Source: Oscillospiraceae bacterium
Lineage (GTDB): Bacteria; Bacillota; Clostridia; Oscillospirales; Ruminococcaceae
Reading direction: 5' to 3'
Assembly: GCA_900762805.1 (NCBI GenBank)
Contig: CAAFHY010000068.1
Span: 1 to 17,244, forward strand
Length of the DNA: 17,244 bases
A program made the translations under genes and the position numbers. The first letter of the stretch is position 1; each line of letters starts with the position of its first letter. Below, piece after piece: positions 1 through 5,721 of the stretch. The notes under the pieces are model-generated. The model saw only the letters and a program-made list of their open reading frames with translations, searched no databases and was not told the DNA's origin.

Positions 1-75
1 AACCGTGTCACCGATCTCAAACTGATGCGGTTCTTTACGCAGACTGTCCTGCGTCATAATCTTGATGGCGTCCAT
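1..75 (-). CDS. rplS: Ribosomal protein bL19, N-terminal 25 codons (partial)
   Basis: The first 25 codons of a minus-strand gene that runs off the left edge. The residues include an early acidic/hydrophobic stretch, then QDSLRKEPHQFEIGDTV, which matches the bL19 N-terminus (QLR, a few residues, then F-x-x-GDTV). bL19 is a large-subunit protein at the interface with 16S rRNA and is usually about 115 residues, so roughly four fifths of the gene is outside. The start is fixed by a strong purine-rich ribosome site (GGGGGAAG) just before the ATG. The gene has its own promoter and a structured leader of about 110 nt, and is probably a transcription unit separate from the HAD gene upstream. The call rests on a short segment, but the GDTV context and the start are characteristic. 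Confidence 0.85.
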   Translation of the reverse strand, partial: MDAIKIMTQDSLRKEPHQFEIGDTV

Positions 76-186
76 TCTTCCCCCAAAATCAATTACGTAT
101 TCGTGCCTCACACAAGCGCCATAGGACGACCCGTTTAATGTTTCACAACATTAACCCCGCCGGCGTACCCGGAGGATTTAACGTAC
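76..186 (-). promoter_or_regulatory. Structured 5' leader of rplS, candidate L19 leader RNA
   Basis: Between the predicted transcription start (about 186) and the rplS ATG the leader carries two adjacent hairpins. The first (175-157, minus strand) pairs CCTCCGG with CCGGCGG around loop GTACG, with one mismatch. The second (154-135) is a perfect 8-bp stem, TTAATGTT/AACATTAA, closed by a GTGA (GNRA-type) tetraloop. The TCCTCC at 176-171 could instead pair with GGGGGA at 84-79, the rplS ribosome site, with one G-U pair. That would give an alternative fold hiding the start. L19 leaders are a known autoregulatory RNA class in Bacillota. Assignment to that class is inference; no covariance search was possible. 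Confidence 0.5.
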
Positions 187-221
187 TGAATAATCATATC
201 ACATCTGCCTGTCAAATGCAA
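187..221 (-). promoter_or_regulatory. Promoter of rplS
   Basis: Two overlapping SigA-type registers are visible. One has TATGAT (198-193) preceded by an extended -10 TGA (201-199) and a poor -35 TTGCAT (221-216), with a 17-nt spacer. The other has a perfect -35 TTGACA (215-210) with a 17-nt spacer to a weak -10 TATTCA (192-187). The extended -10 register looks better overall. Either start would give a leader of about 105-111 nt before rplS. Confidence 0.65.
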
Positions 222-242
222 GCACGAATTGTGGCTTTCGGC

Positions 243-274
243 AAAAAAATTGCAGCGGCGGCAAAAGCAGCGCT
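243..274 (-). terminator. Possible intrinsic terminator downstream of the HAD gene
   Basis: On the minus strand an imperfect stem (AGCG...CGCT at 274-254, with inner pairs around a TTTT loop and one bulge) is followed four bases later by seven T residues (249-243). An overlapping weaker hairpin (282-266) has a 5-bp stem followed by a T run. The stem quality is modest, but this is the only such structure between the HAD stop and the rplS promoter. Confidence 0.35.
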
Positions 275-322
275 TTCCTGCTATCCTGCCCCCGCCGGCG
301 GATCCTTCCGCGTCACGGCAGC

Positions 323-1192
323 TCACAGCGCTTCATCCGTATCAGACAGGATATACCGGTCGATAAAATCGGCTACGCCGTTGTCTTCATTCGAGAGTGT
401 CACCCAGTCCGCCACTGCTTTGACGCAGTCACGCGCGTTTCCCATGGCAACGCCCAGGCCCGCCCATTCGACCATGCCGACATCGTTGTCGAAATCACCG
501 AAGGCACAGACCTGCTGCTGTGGGATGCCGAGACGCTCTGCCAGCTGACGCAGCGCCCCGCCCTTGCTGGCGGCGGCCGGTATCATCTCAAGCATACGGG
601 GATCGGCCTGCGTCACGGCGATCGACGGCGTATCAGCCGTAAATCCGGCCAGCAGCGCGCGCATATCGGGCCGGTCATTGGCGACCAGCACCTTGAGCAG
701 CTGAAGCGGCCGTATTTCCTCCAGCGGACGGTGGTCGAGCAGGTGGCAGCTGAACGGCATTTTCGGCGCGTTCATCGACGGGTCGTAGCCGTCGAAAATG
801 TGCGACAGCAAGGAACCGGCCCGCAGATAATAACCCTCAGCCGTCTCGCAGTAATAGTCGATGCCATTGGCACCGCAGCGTGCGGCAAGCACTGAAAATT
901 CTTCATAGGGAATACACGCGCGGTGCAGCACATCGCCCTCGGTCGATACGATCTCGGCGCCGTTGGCGCCGATCATATAGCAGCGGACACCCAGCTGCCC
1001 GGCGTAGCGCGCCAGCGTCGGGCACAGCCGCCCGGTGGCAAATGAAAAGGTACGGCCGCTCGCCGCCAGACGGCGGATGGCCTCTCTTGTAACGTCTGTC
1101 AGCTGCTTGGCGTCATTGAGCAGCGTGCCGTCCATATCGGCGGCGACCAGACGGATGCTCCGCGCTCTCCTCCTCAATTCTCTTTCGTTCAT
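323..1192 (-). CDS. HAD-superfamily phosphatase, Cof/YwpJ-like (HAD-IIB)
   Basis: A 289-residue predicted cytosolic phosphatase of the Cof type, a family that acts on sugar phosphates, pyridoxal phosphate or flavin nucleotides; the substrate cannot be read from sequence. HAD motif I is DMDGTLL (nucleophile D19, acid/base D21), motif II is the ATGR at 52-55, motif III lysine is K210 (SKGG), and motif IV is GDFDND at 232-237. The cap domain between about 85 and 195 fits the C2 (IIB) type. Length is normal for the family (260-290). The start at 1192 follows GAGGAAGT, a good ribosome site. An in-frame open stretch continues upstream but runs antisense-like through rqcP and has no family similarity. 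It lies 104 bp after rqcP, separated by a leader with an intrinsic-terminator shape, so expression probably depends on read-through or a local promoter. Confidence 0.9.
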   Translation of the reverse strand: MNERELRRRARSIRLVAADMDGTLLNDAKQLTDVTREAIRRLAASGRTFSFATGRLCPTLARYAGQLGVRCYMIGANGAEIVSTEGDVLHRACIPYEEFSVLAARCGANGIDYYCETAEGYYLRAGSLLSHIFDGYDPSMNAPKMPFSCHLLDHRPLEEIRPLQLLKVLVANDRPDMRALLAGFTADTPSIAVTQADPRMLEMIPAAASKGGALRQLAERLGIPQQQVCAFGDFDNDVGMVEWAGLGVAMGNARDCVKAVADWVTLSNEDNGVADFIDRYILSDTDEAL

Positions 1193-1207
1193 ACTTCCTC
1201 TTTTTTG

Positions 1208-1235
1208 AAAAAGCGGCTGCGCACAGCACAGCCGC
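1208..1235 (-). terminator. Intrinsic terminator or attenuator just before the HAD gene
   Basis: GCGGCTG pairs with CAGCCGC (1235-1213), extended inward by a T-G wobble and two G-C pairs to a 3-nt loop, about 10 bp in all, followed directly by TTTTT (1212-1208). This is a textbook intrinsic terminator shape on the minus strand. It is plausibly the end of the zinc-ribbon/yabM/mazG/hup/rqcP transcript. Only 15 nt separate the T run from the HAD start codon, leaving no room for a promoter in between. Confidence 0.7.
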
Positions 1236-1247
1236 AGAAGACCATAC

Positions 1248-1267
1248 CGGCGCTGAAGGAAGCGCCG
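1248..1267 (-). other. Second hairpin upstream of the HAD terminator
   Basis: A perfect 7-bp stem, CGGCGCT/AGCGCCG, with a 6-nt loop lies 12 nt upstream of the terminator hairpin, between rqcP and the HAD gene. It has no T run. It could be part of a two-hairpin attenuator, a transcript stabiliser, or chance in GC-rich DNA. Confidence 0.45.
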
Positions 1268-1296
1268 CCGGCAGCGCAGAAGCCCGCCCGTGTGTT

Positions 1297-1539
1297 CTAT
1301 TCTATAACAGTGTACATCTCTCGCGCCTTGTTTTTGGCGGCGCTCTCCTCCACTTCCTCGACGCGCACCCTGATGGTGCGCACCCCCATCGTCAGCGTGA
1401 TGATATCGCCGACGCCGACGCTGTAGGAGGCACGCACCGGCCGCCCATTGGCCGAAACATTTCCGGCGTCGCACAGCTCGTTGGCGACAGTGCGGCGCTT
1501 GACCAGCCGGGACACCTTGAGGTATTTGTCAATGCGCAT
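1297..1539 (-). CDS. rqcP: RqcP (YabO), S4-domain ribosome quality-control factor
   Basis: An 80-residue S4 RNA-binding protein. In Bacillota RqcP works with RqcH at obstructed 50S subunits, helping add alanine tails to stalled nascent chains; it is related to Hsp15. The sequence begins MRIDKYLKVSRLVKRRTVAN and ends in EMYTVIE, both close to B. subtilis YabO, and the S4 core spans about residues 1-65. Length is normal (80-90). It starts 2 nt after the hup stop codon, and no Shine-Dalgarno sequence is visible (the preceding bases are AAAATAATC), so translation probably relies on ribosomes finishing hup. The neighbours mazG and hup match the usual clostridial context, but the usual downstream yabP/yabQ are absent. 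Confidence 0.9.
   Translation of the reverse strand: MRIDKYLKVSRLVKRRTVANELCDAGNVSANGRPVRASYSVGVGDIITLTMGVRTIRVRVEEVEESAAKNKAREMYTVIE
1301..1309 (-). promoter_or_regulatory. Weak candidate promoter for the HAD gene (extended -10 only)
   Basis: TGTTATAGA at the very end of the rqcP coding sequence reads as an extended -10 (TG-N-TATAGA). No recognisable -35 is present 17 nt upstream (AAGGCG). If real, it would give a leader of about 100 nt containing both hairpins before the HAD gene. Confidence 0.25.
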
Positions 1540-1541
1540 GA

Positions 1542-1817
1542 TTATTTTGAGACGGCGTCGCGGAAAGCGCTGCCGGCCTTGAACACCGGCACGACACTCT
1601 CGCCCACGTCGATCTTTTTCAGCGTTTTGGGGTTGATGCAGGTTCTTGGCGCACGGGTGCGGCTTTCAAAGGTGCCAAAGCCCGTCACTGTGACCTTCTC
1701 GCCGGCGCTGATGGCCTCGATAATGACCTCCAGCATACTGTTGACAGCAGCATCGGCAGCTGTTTTGGTGATGCCGGCACGCTCGGCCGTTTTCTGGATC
1801 AATTCTGTCTTGTTCAT
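1542..1817 (-). CDS. hup: HU-family nucleoid protein
   Basis: A 91-residue histone-like DNA-bending protein that acts as a dimer on the nucleoid. The N-terminal helical part (MNKTELIQKTAERAG), the GFGTFESR turn (46-53) and the C-terminal VPVFKAGSAFRDAV are typical of HU. The DNA-contact arm retains the intercalating proline (P63 in INP), but it reads RTCINPKTLKKIDVGES, so the common GRNP is CINP here: C60 in place of glycine and I61 in place of arginine. A ribosome site AGGAG lies immediately before the ATG. It is the fourth gene of the zinc-ribbon operon, 9 nt after mazG and 2 nt before rqcP. Confidence 0.93.
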   Translation of the reverse strand: MNKTELIQKTAERAGITKTAADAAVNSMLEVIIEAISAGEKVTVTGFGTFESRTRAPRTCINPKTLKKIDVGESVVPVFKAGSAFRDAVSK

Positions 1818-1826
1818 TCTCCTGGT

Positions 1827-2624
1827 TTACTCCTTTTCCTTTGCGGCATTCCAATAGCCGCGCAATTGTTCGGGCGAGCACTCGGCGATCGACCGGCCCT
1901 CGGCCCCGGCCATTTTTTCAACAGCCCTGAATTTTATTTTGAACCGCTCGCAGGCTTCAGCAGCCGACGATTCGGCGTCAACCTGACACAGACGCGCCGT
2001 GCTGACAGCGGCAAACAGCACGTCGCCGACCGCTCTGTCCACGTCGCCCTGCCCGGACACGGCGCGCTCCAGCGCGGCGACCCCGTCCCGAAGACGATCG
2101 AGCGGCTGCGAGACCGTCTGATAATCGAAGCCGGCGTCATGCGCCCGCTTCTGCACCTTCTGGCACTTATAGAGCGCCGGCAGCGCCTTTGGCACATCGT
2201 CAATAGCCTCGCTTCCGGCTCTCTGCCCCTTGGTGGCGCGCTTGATAGCCTCCCAATTGTCGAGTGCCTGTCCGGCGTCGGCCGCCGATGCGTCGCCGAA
2301 AATGTGCGGATGCCGGACGATCAGCTTTTTGCAGAGGGCATCTGCCACATCGTTCAGGTCGAAATGGCCGGCCTCGCTCTCCATTTCGGCGTGCAGCGCC
2401 ACCTGCAGCAGCACATCGCCAAGCTCCTCCTGCAGCAGGGCAGCGTCCTCGCGGTCGATGGCATCGCAGGCCTCGTAAGCCTCCTCAAGAAAATTCTTTC
2501 GGATCGATTCGTGGGTCTGCACACGGTCCCATGGGCAGCCGTCCACCGGATCGCGCAGCAGATGGACAAGGGCGGCGATGTCGCCCAGCGTGTAGCGGTC
2601 TTTCAGCGGAAAATCGGGTCTCAT
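1827..2624 (-). CDS. mazG: Nucleoside triphosphate pyrophosphohydrolase MazG
   Basis: A 265-residue MazG that hydrolyses (d)NTPs to monophosphates and pyrophosphate, cleaning aberrant nucleotides from the cytosolic pool. The N-terminal domain has the family signature CPWDRVQTHESIRKNFLEEAYE (30-51), split here as CPWD at 30-33 and Mg-binding EE-x-x-E at E47/E48/E51, plus EELGD with E67 and D70. Length matches the two-domain E. coli MazG; the N-terminal methyltransferase domain of B. subtilis YabN is absent. In the second domain (about 146-240) the matching acidic residues are mostly lost (LDRLRDGVAAL, DRAVGD), only D201 remaining. The start codon overlaps the flippase stop as ATGA and no ribosome site is seen close by, so translation is probably coupled. 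Confidence 0.93.
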   Translation of the reverse strand: MRPDFPLKDRYTLGDIAALVHLLRDPVDGCPWDRVQTHESIRKNFLEEAYEACDAIDREDAALLQEELGDVLLQVALHAEMESEAGHFDLNDVADALCKKLIVRHPHIFGDASAADAGQALDNWEAIKRATKGQRAGSEAIDDVPKALPALYKCQKVQKRAHDAGFDYQTVSQPLDRLRDGVAALERAVSGQGDVDRAVGDVLFAAVSTARLCQVDAESSAAEACERFKIKFRAVEKMAGAEGRSIAECSPEQLRGYWNAAKEKE

Positions 2625-4357
2625 GAGAAGGCGCCCAGCCTTTCAAAGAGCTTTTCCAGCCGCCGGCCGCCCGGCATTGATGCCACATCCTCGCGCGGCA
2701 GCACATGAAGCACCACCAGCGCCAGCAGGTAGACGATGCCGCCCACAGCGATGGCCAACAGCGTGAAGAGACGGCCGCTCGGCAGCAGATGATAAGCCAG
2801 CAGTGCGAAAGCGCCGCACAAGGCACCGGCAATGGCCGGCTTGGCCATGGCGCTCCAGAACGGGAAGCGGAACGACAGCAGCCTTCTGGCAACGATCGCG
2901 CCGACTACCAGCACATAGACGTAGTAGATGACGTTGGCAATGGGGGCCGCCAGAATATTGACGGATGGGATGCGCAGCAGGAGATAAGTCACGATGACCT
3001 TGAGGACCGCGCCGCTGCAGGTCAGCTTTACGGGAATATCGACGCGCCCGGCTGCATTGAAGATGCAGAACATGGGCAGGCAGGCCGTGTCGATGATGGC
3101 CATACCGCCGAGGATGCGCAGCGGCATCGTCGCAATGGCGCATTCGAGCGGCGACGATGAAAACACGACCGACAGGATAGGACCGGCCAGAGCGAGACAG
3201 CCAAAGCCGATGGGCGCCGACACGACGGCGGCCATGCGGAAAGCCGAGGTGGCGCTGCGCTGGAAGCCCTCATGATCCTTGAGCTCCCACATTTCAGACA
3301 CGAGCGGCAGGGCGCTGGTGCTGAACGTAGAAGTCAGCATGGGAATGAGATTGTATATCTTACAGGCATAGGCTGAGTAGGAGCCGTACAGGAAGTTGGC
3401 GACCTGGTCAGCCTGCTTGCCGTCGAGCAGACCGTGGTAGGCGTCGTAGATCGCCTGGGGCTGCTCCTCCATCATCGTGCCGACTATGCTTTGCAGCATG
3501 GCGGTATCGATCATGCCGGTGATGCTGCTGACAAGCGAACTGACAGCGATGGGGATGCCGATCGAGAGGATCAGCTTCATATAGTATTTCTGGCTCTGTG
3601 CCGGCGGACTCTCAAGCACCTGCTGCTCCGTAAAGCCCTCGCCGCTCCGGCGCGACCGGATAACATAGTAAAGGTAGCTGACGGCGACCGAAACCGTGAC
3701 CGAGAAGATGGTCGCGGCGGCAGCCAGGGCCAGGATAAGCGCAGAGGCGGCGCCCGCATCGGCTATAGCCTCGCCCAGCACTGTGCCGGAGGCGGCATAC
3801 TCCGCCCGCAGATATTTGAGCGAGAAATAGCAGGCGGCCAGCCCAAAGGCGGTTTTGGCCAGCACCTCGATGATCTGCGAGGCAGCTGTCGTCTTCATAT
3901 TTCGGAAGCCCTGGTCGTAGCCGCGGCGGGCCGAGACCAGCGAGCTGAAGAAGATAGACGGCGCTATTGCCAGCATGCAGTAGACCGAACGCGGATTTTT
4001 GAACACATAGTTGGCAAATGGGAAAGAAAACAGTGCCAACACCAGCGTACCGGCAATGCCGATAAACAGAAACAGCCGGCTCGACGCCTTTTTCAGGGCG
4101 CGGATATCCGCATAGCGCTGCTGGGCGTTGTAGCCCGACACGATCTTGGCAATGGCCGCGGGAAAGCCCGCGATAGCCAGGATCGAGATGGGATTGTAAA
4201 AGCTGTAGGCGACATTGTAATAGCCCATGCCGTCGCCATGCAGCCACAGATCGGCGACAAAAAGATTATAGACCCAGCCCACCAGCTTGGTGATCAGTGT
4301 GGCCAGCGTCAGGATGAGTGCCCCACCGATAAGGGTCTGCTTCGTTTGCTTTGACAT
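2621..4357 (-). CDS. SpoVB/MurJ-type polysaccharide flippase (YabM-like)
   Basis: A 578-residue polytopic inner-membrane protein of the MOP exporter superfamily, SpoVB/YabM branch, whose members flip lipid-linked cell-wall precursors. The first helix region (LIGGALILTLATLITKLVGW) is followed by YNLFVADLW, GDGMGYYNVAY and AGFPAAIAKIVSGY, matching the SpoVB N-terminal signature. Alternating hydrophobic blocks run to the C-terminus and are compatible with about 14 membrane segments. It is a little longer than SpoVB (about 520). No Shine-Dalgarno sequence is clear before the ATG; the stop of the zinc-ribbon gene is 6 nt upstream, so coupling is likely. A flippase directly before mazG is the yabM-yabN order of Bacillota. 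Whether it acts on lipid II or another substrate cannot be told. Confidence 0.87.
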   Translation of the reverse strand: MSKQTKQTLIGGALILTLATLITKLVGWVYNLFVADLWLHGDGMGYYNVAYSFYNPISILAIAGFPAAIAKIVSGYNAQQRYADIRALKKASSRLFLFIGIAGTLVLALFSFPFANYVFKNPRSVYCMLAIAPSIFFSSLVSARRGYDQGFRNMKTTAASQIIEVLAKTAFGLAACYFSLKYLRAEYAASGTVLGEAIADAGAASALILALAAAATIFSVTVSVAVSYLYYVIRSRRSGEGFTEQQVLESPPAQSQKYYMKLILSIGIPIAVSSLVSSITGMIDTAMLQSIVGTMMEEQPQAIYDAYHGLLDGKQADQVANFLYGSYSAYACKIYNLIPMLTSTFSTSALPLVSEMWELKDHEGFQRSATSAFRMAAVVSAPIGFGCLALAGPILSVVFSSSPLECAIATMPLRILGGMAIIDTACLPMFCIFNAAGRVDIPVKLTCSGAVLKVIVTYLLLRIPSVNILAAPIANVIYYVYVLVVGAIVARRLLSFRFPFWSAMAKPAIAGALCGAFALLAYHLLPSGRLFTLLAIAVGGIVYLLALVVLHVLPREDVASMPGGRRLEKLFERLGAFS

Positions 4358-4363
4358 ATCGTT

Positions 4364-4729
4364 TTACAGCTTGGCTCCGCAGGAAGAACAGTAGGTCGCG
4401 TTGCTGGGCTGCGGCGCGCCGCACTTTTCACAGGTCATGACGGCAACCGCCGGCTCATCGGATGCATTGGCCGCACGGATAGCCTCCTTCAACTCGGCGA
4501 TCTCGGCGTGGAGCGCCTGCTTGCGCGTCTCATCGAGAGCGCGCCCCTCATGGGCTGCCTGAACCAGCTCTCCCAGATCGGCGAGCTTGTCGTGCAGCCG
4601 GCGCTTGAGGTTGGCCTTTTTGACGTATTTTTTGCCCTGCCCGTAAACATCGACGGCCACATTGCTGACCGTCCTGGCGGCTTTGGTGACGCCGTCAGCA
4701 AAGCTGTTCCATGCCTGATTCATATCCAT
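4364..4729 (-). CDS. Small coiled-coil protein with C-terminal zinc ribbon
   Basis: A 121-residue protein of unknown function. Residues 1-40 are helical and lysine-rich, 41-90 are strongly helical and probably coiled-coil (LKRRLHDKLADLGELVQ... AEIAELKEAIRAA), and a zinc-ribbon follows with C100-x-x-C103 and C114-x-x-C117 (CEKCGAPQPSNATYCSSCG). No signal peptide or membrane helix is evident in this form. The start is set by GGAGG nine bases before ATG at 4729; a longer in-frame reading from 4789 would begin inside the promoter and lacks a ribosome site. It is the first gene after a strong promoter, heading the flippase-mazG-hup-rqcP cluster. Similar small zinc-ribbon proteins are common in clostridia without known roles; I assign none. 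Confidence 0.85.
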   Translation of the reverse strand: MDMNQAWNSFADGVTKAARTVSNVAVDVYGQGKKYVKKANLKRRLHDKLADLGELVQAAHEGRALDETRKQALHAEIAELKEAIRAANASDEPAVAVMTCEKCGAPQPSNATYCSSCGAKL

Positions 4730-4760
4730 GGTGGTTATCCTCCAAATAGTTATCGAACAT

Positions 4761-4789
4761 ATTATAGCGTGTTTTACACAAGAACTCAA
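4761..4789 (-). promoter_or_regulatory. SigA-type promoter of the zinc-ribbon/yabM/mazG/hup/rqcP operon
   Basis: TTGAGT (4789-4784), a 17-nt spacer and a perfect TATAAT (4766-4761). The transcript would start near 4754, about 25 nt before the zinc-ribbon ATG. The spacer contains a short inverted repeat, GTGT-AAA-ACAC (4779-4769), placed where a repressor could bind. The -35 lies only 5 bp after the nucleoside kinase stop codon. Confidence 0.8.
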
Positions 4790-4794
4790 TCAAT

Positions 4795-5721
4795 TCAGCC
4801 AATAAATTCTCGTATCGTGGCGTCGGGCGGCACCAAAGCCTCATCGGCCGGCTCAAAGCAGGCCAGCTTTCGCGCCAAATCGTTCAATGTATCACGGTAG
4901 ACGCCCGCCGGCTGCCCGTCGGCGAAGCTCTCGATGATGCGCCGATAGAGACACGGCTCATAGGCGAAGGAGGCGTTGAGCAGCAGATCCGCCTGCGTCT
5001 TGAAGGGCTTGATCCAGCGTTCCTCGCCGCGGACGATACCGTCCCACACGGCAAGCGTCCGGTCGGGCGGGTAGGCGCGGAAACGGTCGTCGCGGATGAG
5101 ACGGCGCACGATGCGGATCTCGCGGGTGGTGAGCAGCCCCTCCGGCAGCCGGTATTCGTTCCGCAGACCGATATAGACGCGCGTGACAGCCGCCGGCATA
5201 CTGCCGCCGAACAGCAGCGGGTTGAGCGCGTGAATGCCCTCGATCAACAGCATACCGCTGTCAGACAGCGACACCGGCCGCCGTTCGGCACGGCGCGACT
5301 GTGTAGTGAAATCGAACAGCGGAAAGAGTGCCTGCCGCTCGCGCAGCAGCTGCTCCATGCAGCGCGAAAACTCCGCCAGATCGAGCGCATAGGGGCTTTC
5401 ATAGTCCTTTTCGCCATTCTCATCGAGCGGATACTGCGCGATGTTCAAAAAGAAATCGTCGAGCGAAACGACCTCGGTCGGGCGGCCGAGCCGCCCAAGC
5501 GTCTCGGCCAGCTTATGAGCCGAGGTGGTTTTGCCGCTGGCGGACGGGCCGCTGAGCATGGCGACTGAGCAGCCGCTGTCAGCCAGCGACCGGGCCAGCG
5601 CCTCTATATCACGGCGGTAACGCTCCTCGGCCGTCTCGATGACGGCCTGCGGGTCGGCCCGCAGCCCGGCCGAAAGCTCACGGCTGTCGATCAGCTGCTT
5701 GGGAAGAAACACAGCCGGCAT
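4795..5721 (-). CDS. P-loop nucleoside (uridine-type) kinase, PRK/URK family
   Basis: A 308-residue cytosolic kinase of the phosphoribulokinase/uridine kinase family, expected to phosphorylate a nucleoside such as uridine with NTP. The Walker A motif is GPSASGKTT (58-66), followed by SLDDFF (86-91), FDFTTQSR (136-143) and IEGIHALNPLL (160-170), the usual order for this family. Bacterial Udk is about 210 residues; the extra length is an N-terminal segment of about 50 residues and a longer C-terminus. The TGS-containing N-terminus of the about 550-residue clostridial nucleoside kinases is missing. The start at 5721 is chosen for GGAGG six bases upstream; longer in-frame starts lack a good site. 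It overlaps the end of hemZ by 44 nt and is the last gene of the long operon. The exact substrate is uncertain. Confidence 0.8.
   Translation of the reverse strand: MPAVFLPKQLIDSRELSAGLRADPQAVIETAEERYRRDIEALARSLADSGCSVAMLSGPSASGKTTSAHKLAETLGRLGRPTEVVSLDDFFLNIAQYPLDENGEKDYESPYALDLAEFSRCMEQLLRERQALFPLFDFTTQSRRAERRPVSLSDSGMLLIEGIHALNPLLFGGSMPAAVTRVYIGLRNEYRLPEGLLTTREIRIVRRLIRDDRFRAYPPDRTLAVWDGIVRGEERWIKPFKTQADLLLNASFAYEPCLYRRIIESFADGQPAGVYRDTLNDLARKLACFEPADEALVPPDATIREFIG

Noticed and set aside
1193..1474. Upstream in-frame extension of the HAD gene through rqcP
   Set aside because: The extra 94 residues overlap rqcP in another frame, are R/G-rich and unlike any HAD N-terminus. The ATG at 1192 has a good ribosome site.
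3434..4354. Open frame of 306 codons on the plus strand
   Set aside because: It is antisense to the flippase; highly charged, low-complexity product typical of the complement of a membrane protein gene.
4730..4789. Longer start for the zinc-ribbon protein
   Set aside because: The 20 extra residues would be encoded by the promoter and leader itself, with no ribosome site ahead; GGAGG before 4729 decides the start.
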